Assembly (NCBI GenBank): GCA_022826755.1
Contig: JAJDUG010000032.1
Span: 1 to 59,774, forward strand
Direction of reading: 5' to 3'
Origin: Acidobacteriota bacterium
GTDB lineage: Bacteria > Acidobacteriota > Terriglobia > Versatilivoradales > Versatilivoraceae
DNA: 59,774 nt
Positions 37,064 to 44,576 of the stretch are shown piece after piece (within the stretch, counting starts at the first letter, position 1; every line of letters starts with the position of its first letter). The position numbers and the translations under genes are program-made. A model generated the notes under the pieces. It searched no databases. It had not been told where the DNA came from and saw only the letters and a program-made list of their open reading frames with translations.

Positions 37064-37852
37064 GTTGATTATGAAACCCTATCGGTGCCGAAATCAAGAC
37101 TGCAGCACCCGTCGGGTGCACCCCGGATCTGGTGGGCGAGGAGCGCGGGAGGTCGGTTTGCCGCCCTCCGCATCAGCCTTCGCCATTCGGCTCGACTTCT
37201 GCGACTCCCCCTCGAGGGGGGAGTGATACGTGAGGCTTGCAAACGGCCCCGTGCCCCATTCCTGGGCGTGGTGTAAATCATGTTCCCGGTTTGTTGTGTG
37301 GATGATGCCCACCCGGGAACGCGGGCGTCCCGCCCGCACATTTACCCGGCACAGCCTTGGCCGACTGCGCCGCAGGGATGGAACGGCAACGGGGCCTTGC
37401 CCTTCATTCGGACTGGCCAGCGCGGTTCACGCCGGCAGGGTGGCTGCCTGCCGGCAACCTTGCGCCGACGCTCCATCTCCTCCAACGAGGAATAAGGATG
37501 CGGGCGAGACGCCCGCGTTCCCGGGTGGGGGGCCAACGCGGCGTCCCGTAAGAGCAGGTCAGCGTCGGACTGGGGGCGTGTGAGCTTACGCCGCCCCAGG
37601 CCACAACCTCCCGCCGTGGTTGGAGAGGCAGGTGGCGATCGCCCCCTCCGCATCAGCGTTCGCCTGTAACTTGGCTGGCGCGAACCCGCGACGGCGCACA
37701 AGTCCTCGCCATTGGGCTCGGCTTCTGCGACAGGGGACCCCTCCTGCCTTGTGATCGCCTCGGCCGGCGACCTATAATGTCCCCCTTTCTTGCGGCGGCC
37801 GGTCCCGCGGGCCCGCCGGAAGCGGGTCCTCTTCCCACAGCCATTCAAGGCC
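37064..37852. other. Gene-free interval around a BIME-like element
   Basis: No gene is credible between the cytochrome and the sulfatase, which are divergent. Besides the BIME at 37312-37525, a further repeat occurs: CATCAGCCTTCGCCATTCGG at 37171-37190. It recurs in broken form at 37651-37731, with about 45 bp inserted, and inverted at 55047-55066 beside another BIME. The sulfatase promoter should lie in the last 100 bp, but no consensus is evident. Confidence 0.5.
37312..37525. mobile_element. BIME-like element, complete 214-bp copy
   Basis: Two 27-bp ends (37312-37338 and 37499-37525) are inverted copies with one mismatch, and each folds as a GCGGGCG...CGCCCGC hairpin. The core contains GGCACAGCCTTGG and TTCACGCCGGCAGGGTGGCTG. 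The same core is found at 59592 onward and, more diverged, at 54806-55018. About 40 bp to the left (TGTTCCCGGTTTGTTGTGTG) is also shared with the 54806 copy. The element is non-coding. Confidence 0.75.
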
Positions 37853-39325
37853 ATGAGCACCCCCTCCAAGCCCAATATCGTCCTCCTGATCAGTGACAAT
37901 CAGCGGTTGGATACGCTTGGAATCCTTGGCAGGACCGCCTGTCGAACCCCCACCTGGGACCGGGTGGCCCGGGAGGGGGTCCTGGTGGAGAACCTGCGCA
38001 CCACCAGCCCCATCTGCTCGCCGGCCCGCGCTTCCTTCTTCACCGGGTTCCAGCCCCACCAGGCCGGCATGCCCCATCTGCCCTACCTGGGGGCGCTTCG
38101 GGTGGGCCAAGAGGACGAATATCCCGACATGGAGATCACCCGGCCTCCCATCTCCCACTATCTGCGGGAGGAGGGATACCAGTGCCTCTACGCCGGCAAG
38201 TGGCACCTGGGGACCCGCAACGTTCAGCGATGGTTCGATTGGGTCAGCGCCTGCGACAACGGGGAACGCTCCTATTCCGAGTGGTGCCGCTGGCAGGGTG
38301 TCCCCGACGGCTTCATCTTTCACGACGACCAGCGCAGCGGCCCCTATCGCTCCGCCCACTATCCGCGAATGACGGTGCCCCGGACCGGAATCCTGGATAT
38401 CCCTCCGGACAAGGAGCACAACCGCTGGATCCTGGGCCACGGCTTCGAGATGTTCGGTTTGCGGGACCCCGACAGGCCCTTTTTCCTGGTGATCAGCCTG
38501 GAGGGTCCCCATCCTCCCCTGGTGGTTCCCGAGGCGTGGTACCGTCTCTACGAGCCCGAGGACATCCCCGAACCGGAGAACTGGAATCCGGGCCCGGGTG
38601 AGCCCGGGTTCCTGGAGGGAAGCTACTACCGCCGCTTGAGAAACGAGTGGGGGGAAGACTTTTCGGCCTGGCGCAAGTCCATTGCCGTCTACTGGGGCTA
38701 CGCCACCTACATCGACTCCCTCTTCGGCCAGTTCGTCCAGCGCCTGGAAGAGTGCGATCTGCTGGACGACACGCTGCTGGTGATGCTCTCCGACCATGCC
38801 GAGATGATGGGACAGCACGGGCTTTGGCAGAAGTTCTGTCCCTACGAGGAGGCGATCCGGGTGCCCTGGACCATGCGTTGGCCGGCGGCCTTCAAGCCCG
38901 GGACCCGGTGCCGGGTGGACGCCAGCCACGTGGACGTGGCCGCCACGCTGCTGGACCTGGCGGGCGCCGAGGTCGAGTCGCTGGAGCTGGAAGGAGAGAG
39001 CCTGGTTCCCTACTTGACGGGAGCCGAACCCGAGCCCGAGGCGCGCGACTGTTTCGTGCAATACAACGTGGCGCGCAACTTCGCCAGTTGGCACGGGGTG
39101 GAGAACTGGCGTGCCGTGGTGCGCCGGCCCTGGAAGTACGTGCTGCACGAGAACGGGGAGACCGAGCTCTACCACCTGGCCGATGATCCCGGCGAGTTGG
39201 CCAACCTGGCGGGCTGTCCCGACAGCGCGGCAACGGCGAACACCCTCAGGGAGGCCTTGATGGCCTGGTCGCGTCGCACCGGAGATCCCTTTGTGAAACA
39301 ATTGGAGACTCGGACCGGGAGTTGA
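37853..39325 (+). CDS. Type I sulfatase (formylglycine-dependent)
   Basis: This enzyme hydrolyses sulfate esters from a small molecule or glycan. The start at ATG 37853 (MSTPSKPNIVLLISDNQ) fits the family N-terminal strand; the upstream 21 codons lack similarity. The 490-residue protein has the formylglycine signature CSPAR (55-59). The first metal-site motif is SDNQ (Asp15 followed by Asn, as in DQ-type sulfatases, rather than Asp-Asp). GKWHLG and the second metal motif LSDHAEMMGQHG (Asp314, His315) follow. No signal peptide is visible, so it is probably cytoplasmic unless the start lies upstream. An anaerobic or FGE-type maturase is needed but not in the window. It is followed by GNAT and sialidase genes on the same strand. 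Confidence 0.9.
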   Translation: MSTPSKPNIVLLISDNQRLDTLGILGRTACRTPTWDRVAREGVLVENLRTTSPICSPARASFFTGFQPHQAGMPHLPYLGALRVGQEDEYPDMEITRPPISHYLREEGYQCLYAGKWHLGTRNVQRWFDWVSACDNGERSYSEWCRWQGVPDGFIFHDDQRSGPYRSAHYPRMTVPRTGILDIPPDKEHNRWILGHGFEMFGLRDPDRPFFLVISLEGPHPPLVVPEAWYRLYEPEDIPEPENWNPGPGEPGFLEGSYYRRLRNEWGEDFSAWRKSIAVYWGYATYIDSLFGQFVQRLEECDLLDDTLLVMLSDHAEMMGQHGLWQKFCPYEEAIRVPWTMRWPAAFKPGTRCRVDASHVDVAATLLDLAGAEVESLELEGESLVPYLTGAEPEPEARDCFVQYNVARNFASWHGVENWRAVVRRPWKYVLHENGETELYHLADDPGELANLAGCPDSAATANTLREALMAWSRRTGDPFVKQLETRTGS

Positions 39326-39349
39326 CCCGATCCGTTGGTGAGGGTGTCG

Positions 39350-40381
39350 ATGGAAGACCATTATTCCATTCCGCTGAGAGACGGACGCAGCCTGGAAGTC
39401 GAGGTCCTGACCTTTCCCATCGACTCAGCCGGCCAGAACGCGCTCATCGGGTTGTGGCGGACCGAGTGGACCGGGGGGGACTACGACTGGCTGCGGTCCA
39501 TGAATGGCGACTACAGCCGGCATCTCAAGATCCAGGCGGTCCTGGGAACCATCGAGGGCCGTCCGGCGGGAACGGCCTCAGTCTGCTACCCCTGCCGGGA
39601 ACCGGAAGTCTCGGTGGTCGGATCGGTCCTCACCCACCCGGGCTGCCGCAGACTGGGAGTGGCCGAAGCCCTGACTTCGGCCGTGGCGGACCTCTCCTTC
39701 CGGGCCGGCTGCCGGGTGTCCTACCTGGGGGCCACCCGAGATCCCCGGAACGTCTATCTCCGCTGCGGGTTCCGCTGGTGGAACGGAGGCGTCATGCGGC
39801 TGGAGCGGGAGGATTCGTCCGGGTGCGAGGAGTCCTTTTTCGCACCGGGCCAGACCACCTCGGTTCGCCAGTCCAGTTGGGGGGACCTGCCCGCCTTCGC
39901 CTGCTTCGTGGTTCAGCCCTGGAACACCCTGGTGCTGGATTATCCGCGGGCCCTGCTTTCAGGGAAGTACGTCAAGCTGCAGCGGTGCGTCTCCAACTTT
40001 CCGGCGGTCCACGAAGAAGCGGCGCCGCGTGGAGGCGTGCTGGGCGTCCTGGTGGGGGAGTCGGCCCATCGGATTCTGGGCTTTGGCTCCATTACCCCCG
40101 AACCCGGGGAATATCGGCGCCACAAGGCGGTCATCGACGTCTGCAGTCACGATGACTATGCCGAGGGGGCCGACTCCCTGGCCCGATGGCTGATGTCGGA
40201 GGCCGCCGGGCGCGGGATCGAGCGCCTCCAGGCCTACGTGGTGGCTTCGGACACGGACAAGCAGGAATGCTTCCGCAGATTCGGCTTGCAGCCTCTGGCC
40301 CGGCTGCCGGGCCAGATCAGGCTGGAGGGCCGGGAAGTGGATGTCCTGGTGTTGGAAGGACCGACAAGTAGGGGGAAATAG
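39350..40381 (+). CDS. GNAT family N-acetyltransferase-like protein
   Basis: The 343-residue protein starts at ATG 39350 (MEDHYSIPLRDG), with a purine-rich GGTGAGGGTG a few bases upstream. The N-terminal half has a GNAT fold: TASVCYPCREPEVSVVGSVL-like strands, then the acetyl-CoA loop CRRLGVAEAL around residue 99, and GCRVSYLGATRDPRNVYLRC. The C-terminal half (about 180-340) may be a second, degenerate GNAT-like domain (SLARWLMSEAAGRGIERLQA). The substrate is unknown. It starts 24 bp after the sulfatase stop and ends 22 bp before the sialidase start, so the three genes are probably one operon. Its place there suggests a link with aminosugar or acylated-glycan metabolism, which is inference. 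Confidence 0.72.
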   Translation: MEDHYSIPLRDGRSLEVEVLTFPIDSAGQNALIGLWRTEWTGGDYDWLRSMNGDYSRHLKIQAVLGTIEGRPAGTASVCYPCREPEVSVVGSVLTHPGCRRLGVAEALTSAVADLSFRAGCRVSYLGATRDPRNVYLRCGFRWWNGGVMRLEREDSSGCEESFFAPGQTTSVRQSSWGDLPAFACFVVQPWNTLVLDYPRALLSGKYVKLQRCVSNFPAVHEEAAPRGGVLGVLVGESAHRILGFGSITPEPGEYRRHKAVIDVCSHDDYAEGADSLARWLMSEAAGRGIERLQAYVVASDTDKQECFRRFGLQPLARLPGQIRLEGREVDVLVLEGPTSRGK

Positions 40382-40403
40382 CCTGAGCCAGAGGAGAAAT
40401 TTC

Positions 40404-42161
40404 ATGTCGACCGGTGGCAATTTGCCGAGAAGGGAATTCATCAAGGGCGCCATGGTCGGGGCTCTGAGCGGCCTGAGCGGCTGCGTCGGGGGTTCCCCGG
40501 TTGAAGTATCCCTGCAGCCGCGGCTCAACGGGGACCGCGACTCCTGGACCTTCGCCGGCAGCGAGGATTGGTCCCAGGACAGTCGGGGAATCCTCTATTC
40601 GCCGGTCTGGAATCAGAGGAAGGCCCGCTACAGCGATCTGCTGAAGCGCGAGGACCTGGCCTTTCCCAGCAAGGAGGTCCTGACCGACACGGACCTGAGC
40701 CTGGAGTTTCAGACCTTCTACTGGTCGGTGACCAGCCTGTCGATCGTGGTGCGGGCACAGGACGACCGGCGATTCTATTGCGTCGAGTTCAACGACATGG
40801 GGCGCAAGGGGTCGAAGTACTCGGTTCGACTCTTTGTCCAGGACGGTTCCGGCTACCGGCGCGACATTGCCGGCGGCTTTGCTCCTCATCCCGAGCTGCC
40901 GGAGCGCTGGGTGCAGCGTGGACCCCGGCCGGAAGAGTGGGAAGAGGCGACGCCCGGCTGGATGAAGGCTCGGGTCCTGGCCGAGGGAGACCGGATTCGC
41001 ATTTTCGTCGACGGAAAACCAGTGCTGGAGGCCCGGGACGGGACCTGGCGGGCCGGTCGGGCAGGTGTGATGGCCCGGGGGCCGGTCAAGATGCGGCGCC
41101 TGTCCCTGCGGGGAAGGAGAGGCCGACTGGACTCTCCCTGGAGAGCTTCCGGCGGGGAGCATCCCCGCTACTTCTATCCCTACCCCGACCCGGACAAGGA
41201 TTATGGCGACAACCAGACCTATCCCGGGGTTTGCCGGACGGCCGAAGGCGACCTGCTGGTGTGGATGAGCGTCAACGGGGCCCCGCACCACTTCAACGAC
41301 TTCCTGCTGGTCCGCTCTCGGGACGAGGGCACGAGCTGGGGGGAGCCGGTGCTGGTCGAGAAGTTGCCGGACGGGGGCAGGCCGGGCTTTTTCTTCGGAC
41401 ACCGGGACGGACGCCTCTCCTGCCTCTACACCTACGAATGGGACTCCGGGGTGGCCGGACCCAAGGTCGCTTTCTCGGAAGACGAGGGAAGAACCTGGAC
41501 GCCGGCCAGGCGCTTGGAGGTGAGCGGGAAACCGCTGCAGTCCACGGCCAGGGAAGGAAAGATCGGTCCCTACTCTCCCATCACCCGTTACTCGGATGGC
41601 ACCCTGCTTCAGTTCTACTACCACGTGCAAACAGTGGAGGGGGGAAGCGTGGAGTCGAACGCCGAGCGGCGAGACCGCTCGCTGGCCATTCGCTCCACCG
41701 ACGACGGCCGCACCTGGACCGGTCCCTACTATCTCGACCCCGAGAACTTCGACAGCAACGAGTGCATGGGGGTGGAATGCGGCGACGGCAGCATCGTGGC
41801 CTTCGCCCGCACGCTGCGGGCCCCCTTCATGTGGATGAGCCGCTCCCGGGACAAGGGACTCACCTGGTCCCGGCAGGTTCCCTCCGACTGCACCGGCGAG
41901 TGCCCCCAGTTGCTGAGCCACAGTTCCGGAGTGCTGATCATGGGTAGCCGCGGGAATGGCATCTTCATGAAGACCAGTGTGGACGAGGGCCGGAGCTGGT
42001 CTCGGGAAACCCGCATTTCCCTTTGTTCGGGGATGATGGGGATGACCGAGATGAAGGACGGCCGGGTGCTGGTGGTCTTCCACGAGGCCTACCGCACCCC
42101 CACCCGCATTCGCGGGCACTACATGAAGGTAAGGCCCGACGGCAGCCTGACCGCCGCCTGA
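40404..42161 (+). CDS. Exported BNR-repeat sialidase-like lipoprotein
   Basis: This is a 585-residue protein. The start at ATG 40404 gives a twin-arginine motif (PRREFIKG) and a lipobox-like GLSGC with Cys27, so it is predicted to be Tat-exported and lipidated. The frame opens 21 codons earlier without support. Residues about 40-240 form a lectin/laminin-like beta-sandwich (LSLEFQTFYWSVTSLSIVVR; RIRIFVDGKPVLEARDGTWR). The rest is a six-bladed propeller with five Asp-boxes: SRDEGTSW, SEDEGRTW, STDDGRTW, SRDKGLTW and SVDEGRSW. An exo-alpha-sialidase or related glycosidase role is the natural guess, but many acidobacterial BNR proteins are uncharacterised. It lies downstream of the sulfatase and GNAT genes. 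Confidence 0.82.
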   Translation: MSTGGNLPRREFIKGAMVGALSGLSGCVGGSPVEVSLQPRLNGDRDSWTFAGSEDWSQDSRGILYSPVWNQRKARYSDLLKREDLAFPSKEVLTDTDLSLEFQTFYWSVTSLSIVVRAQDDRRFYCVEFNDMGRKGSKYSVRLFVQDGSGYRRDIAGGFAPHPELPERWVQRGPRPEEWEEATPGWMKARVLAEGDRIRIFVDGKPVLEARDGTWRAGRAGVMARGPVKMRRLSLRGRRGRLDSPWRASGGEHPRYFYPYPDPDKDYGDNQTYPGVCRTAEGDLLVWMSVNGAPHHFNDFLLVRSRDEGTSWGEPVLVEKLPDGGRPGFFFGHRDGRLSCLYTYEWDSGVAGPKVAFSEDEGRTWTPARRLEVSGKPLQSTAREGKIGPYSPITRYSDGTLLQFYYHVQTVEGGSVESNAERRDRSLAIRSTDDGRTWTGPYYLDPENFDSNECMGVECGDGSIVAFARTLRAPFMWMSRSRDKGLTWSRQVPSDCTGECPQLLSHSSGVLIMGSRGNGIFMKTSVDEGRSWSRETRISLCSGMMGMTEMKDGRVLVVFHEAYRTPTRIRGHYMKVRPDGSLTAA

Positions 42162-42168
42162 AGCGCCC

Positions 42169-42325
42169 CCCGGGAGCGCGGGCGTCCCGCCCGCAACCTT
42201 ATTCCTGGCTGGAGGTCACGGAGCGTCAGCGGGACGTTGCAGGCCGGCAGCGGGCCTTTCGGCGTGAACCGCAATCGCAAGGCCCAAGGAGACCCACGAC
42301 ACCGTTGCCGGTCGATGCAAGCGGC
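42169..42325 (+). repeat. Truncated BIME-like element between the two sialidase genes
   Basis: A 27-bp REP end (42169-42195) is followed by about 130 bp that match the inverted core of the 54806-55018 element (GGAGCGTCAGCGGGACGTTG; GCGTGAACCGCAAT). The match fades before a second end is reached, so the element is a half copy. It begins 8 bp after the sialidase stop and extends to within 60 bp of the next start. Confidence 0.7.
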
Positions 42326-42370
42326 GGCAGCAAGTGGCTGCGTGCACAATCCATTTCAATACGTTGATTC

Positions 42371-42375
42371 GGAGG
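42371..42375 (+). promoter_or_regulatory. Ribosome binding site of the second sialidase gene
   Basis: GGAGG, eight bases before the ATG at 42384. It rules out the 49-codon-longer open frame, which reads through repeat DNA. Confidence 0.65.
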
Positions 42376-42383
42376 TTCCATCG

Positions 42384-43523
42384 ATGAAGGTCGACATTCT
42401 TTCCGATCGGGCGGTCTCATACAACCTGGCCGCGGGCGACGGCAACAGCGCCTGCGCCTATCCCCTCTCCATCCGCCTCGAGGACGGGTCGGTCTGCTGC
42501 GCTTACCGGCAGGGGTCGAGCAAGCACAGCGTCGACAGCCTGTTGCTGATGCAGACCTCTCGGGACCAGGGAGAGACCTGGTCGGCTCCTCGGGTGGTGT
42601 TTGACGGTCTCAAGCGCACCCCTCCCACCACGCTGGTCTCGCCCGGCCTGTGTCAGACCGCCGATGGGCATCTGCTGGTGATTTTCGGTTCCATCGAGGG
42701 ATTGAAGCCGGGCGTCTACATGTTCACCCAGGAGGGGAGAGCCCTGCCGCACCCGCTCCTGGTGACGCGCAGCGCCGACGGCGGACAAAGCTGGTCGGAA
42801 CCCCGGCTGGTCCCCCACCCGACGCTGGCCAGCGCGGGAGTCACCTCCCGGCCCTTCCCGCTGGCCGATGGCAAGATCTGCGTGCCCCTGGAGTACAAGC
42901 TGACCCCCACCGGCCCCAACGGCTCGGCCATGATCTTCTCGCGGGACCACGGCCAGACCTTCGATCCTCCCGCCATCGTTGCGGCCGACCACTCGGGGGA
43001 ATTGAATCTCTGCGACGCCCGTTACGAAATCCTCCCCGACGGACGGATCCTGGCGCTGCTCTGGACCTTTCGCGAGGACACCGAAGAGACCATCGAGGTC
43101 CGCCGCTCCTGGTCTTCGGACGGAGGACAGACCTGGACCGAGCCCGAGGAAATCGGTTTCGTGGGCCAGGTCACGGCGCCGGTAGTGCTTCCCGACGGCT
43201 CGGTGGTGGCGGCCAGCAACTACCGCCTGCCGCCGGAGGGTATCAGGCTCTGGGGATCACGGGACGGCGGAGAGAGCTGGGCCGGGTCGGGCCCCATCCA
43301 GATGTGGGACCCTGTCGCTAACCGCATGGTGGGAGAGCCGGTGGTCCCGGCGAAGGAGGCCGCCGTGGATGCGGGAGGGCTTTGGGACGCCCTGGACCGC
43401 TTCACCTTCGGAACGCCCGACCTGGTGCTCTTGGGCGACGGCAGCCTGCTGATGACCTACTACGCCACCCTGGACGGCATCACCCATGTCCGGGCCTGCC
43501 GCTTCCGGGTAGAGTGGGAGTAG
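42384..43523 (+). CDS. Sialidase family protein without signal peptide
   Basis: The 379-residue protein starts at ATG 42384 (MKVDILSDRAVSYN), supported by GGAGG upstream. It is a beta-propeller with Asp-boxes SRDQGETW, SADGGQSW, SRDHGQTF, SSDGGQTW and SRDGGESW. A FRIP-like arginine strand (SACAYPLSIRLEDGSVCCAYR) lies near the start. No signal peptide or lipobox is present, in contrast to the sialidase-like lipoprotein just upstream. It is probably cytoplasmic or exported by other means. The catalytic arginine triad cannot be confirmed by eye. It converges with the EEP-family gene 10 bp downstream. Confidence 0.8.
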   Translation: MKVDILSDRAVSYNLAAGDGNSACAYPLSIRLEDGSVCCAYRQGSSKHSVDSLLLMQTSRDQGETWSAPRVVFDGLKRTPPTTLVSPGLCQTADGHLLVIFGSIEGLKPGVYMFTQEGRALPHPLLVTRSADGGQSWSEPRLVPHPTLASAGVTSRPFPLADGKICVPLEYKLTPTGPNGSAMIFSRDHGQTFDPPAIVAADHSGELNLCDARYEILPDGRILALLWTFREDTEETIEVRRSWSSDGGQTWTEPEEIGFVGQVTAPVVLPDGSVVAASNYRLPPEGIRLWGSRDGGESWAGSGPIQMWDPVANRMVGEPVVPAKEAAVDAGGLWDALDRFTFGTPDLVLLGDGSLLMTYYATLDGITHVRACRFRVEWE

Positions 43524-43533
43524 CGCCGCCAGG

Positions 43534-44442
43534 TCAATCGACCTCCCATTCAACCAGTTTCGGGAGCTTCTCGCGAAAGCTGAGCCTGGTCCACATGGCC
43601 GAGTGGTCGCTCCACCCCTTTTTGCGCCATTCGTGGTAGTAGCCGCATTCCACCACTTCGAAGTGTCTTGAGACGAAGGTGTGGTCGAAACATCGCGGGT
43701 TGTTGCGGGTGGTGCGGTGGGTGACGGGGGTGGCCGTCTCGAATCCGTGATGGTCGCGATAGGCGTCGCGCAGACCGTGCTGAGAGGCCCCCGCGAGGAC
43801 CGAACGCACGCCATTGACCCGTTCCTTATTGGGGCGCCGGACTCCGAACTTGGTGTGACAGCCCCGGATGGAGGTACCACAGTCGTCGTGAATCTTCTCT
43901 CCAAAAGGCACGATCTGTCCCGATTGCCGGAACCGCTTGGGTTCGTTGAAGTCGCCGGTCAGGATGCGGGGCGCGTCGTTTTGCCGGCGTAGCGTTGCCG
44001 ACAGCACGTTGAAGGTGTCGATCTTTCGCCAGCCATTGCCGGAGCCGTTGGGGATGTGCGCAGTGAACACGTCGATTTTCTGCTCATCGGGCGTAGAAAC
44101 CGTGACCCGAGCCAGCAGCTCCGGGTAGGGTGCGCGGCGCCGCCAGCGGTTGCCGCCAGCCGTCATCGGCCAGCGGCTTGCAATCAGGCACTGGTAGGTT
44201 TTCCGCTTCAAGTTTCGGATCGGAGGCCGCTCGCGCATTGCCGTGGGCGGGGCATCCTTGCCGCTGCAGTAGGCGTGCGCAAGACCGATGTCGGCGAGGC
44301 GGCGCGCCACGTCGTCCGCGAGGCTCGTCTTGACCTCCTGCAGCGTCACGACGTCCGGGCTTGCGGAACGGATCGCCTCAATGACGTTTTGCAATCGACC
44401 GGGCAGCGATTGGAAGCGGACGTTCCAGGAGAGGAGCAGCAT
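43534..44442 (-). CDS. Endonuclease/exonuclease/phosphatase (EEP) family protein
   Basis: This is a 302-residue metal-dependent hydrolase of the DNase I-like fold. Catalytic landmarks are all present: SWNV (Asn7), LQEVK (Glu36), LTGDFNEPK with the Asp/Asn pair, and the terminal SDHSAMW (Asp279, His280). Possible substrates include nucleic acids, phosphoinositides and other phosphodiesters; nothing in the sequence decides. No signal peptide is seen. Its neighbours (sialidase and DUF1501 genes) are unrelated, and it stands alone on the minus strand, downstream of the terminator at 44518-44542. It may be a recent acquisition, though composition was not measured. Confidence 0.83.
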   Translation of the reverse strand: MLLLSWNVRFQSLPGRLQNVIEAIRSASPDVVTLQEVKTSLADDVARRLADIGLAHAYCSGKDAPPTAMRERPPIRNLKRKTYQCLIASRWPMTAGGNRWRRRAPYPELLARVTVSTPDEQKIDVFTAHIPNGSGNGWRKIDTFNVLSATLRRQNDAPRILTGDFNEPKRFRQSGQIVPFGEKIHDDCGTSIRGCHTKFGVRRPNKERVNGVRSVLAGASQHGLRDAYRDHHGFETATPVTHRTTRNNPRCFDHTFVSRHFEVVECGYYHEWRKKGWSDHSAMWTRLSFREKLPKLVEWEVD

Positions 44443-44517
44443 GGGAGTCTCCTTCCGACTGATTCGAAGGTGAAATCGATGAATGTGAACAACAGGCTGC
44501 AGAAAAACAAAGAAAAA

Positions 44518-44542
44518 GGCCAGTCAAAAAACCTGACTGGCC
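44518..44542 (-). terminator. Rho-independent terminator of the third DUF1549/DUF1501 operon
   Basis: A perfect 9-bp stem (GGCCAGTCA / TGACTGGCC) has a seven-base loop. On the minus strand it is followed by TTTTTCTTTG. It lies 35 bp past the DUF1501 stop at 44577. Confidence 0.85.
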
Positions 44543-44576
44543 CTTGTGCTGACAGGAACTTCCGGGTGGAGTGGGC

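Noticed and set aside
37312-37525. Possible CRISPR or rho-independent terminator array
   Set aside because: The repeats are inverted pairs without regular spacers, and no T-tract follows the hairpins. They fit REP/BIME elements better.
37853-39325. Sulfatase inactivation because the first metal motif is Asp-Asn
   Set aside because: Several active sulfatases, such as choline-sulfatase-like enzymes, have a non-Asp second residue. CSPAR and the SDH motif are intact.
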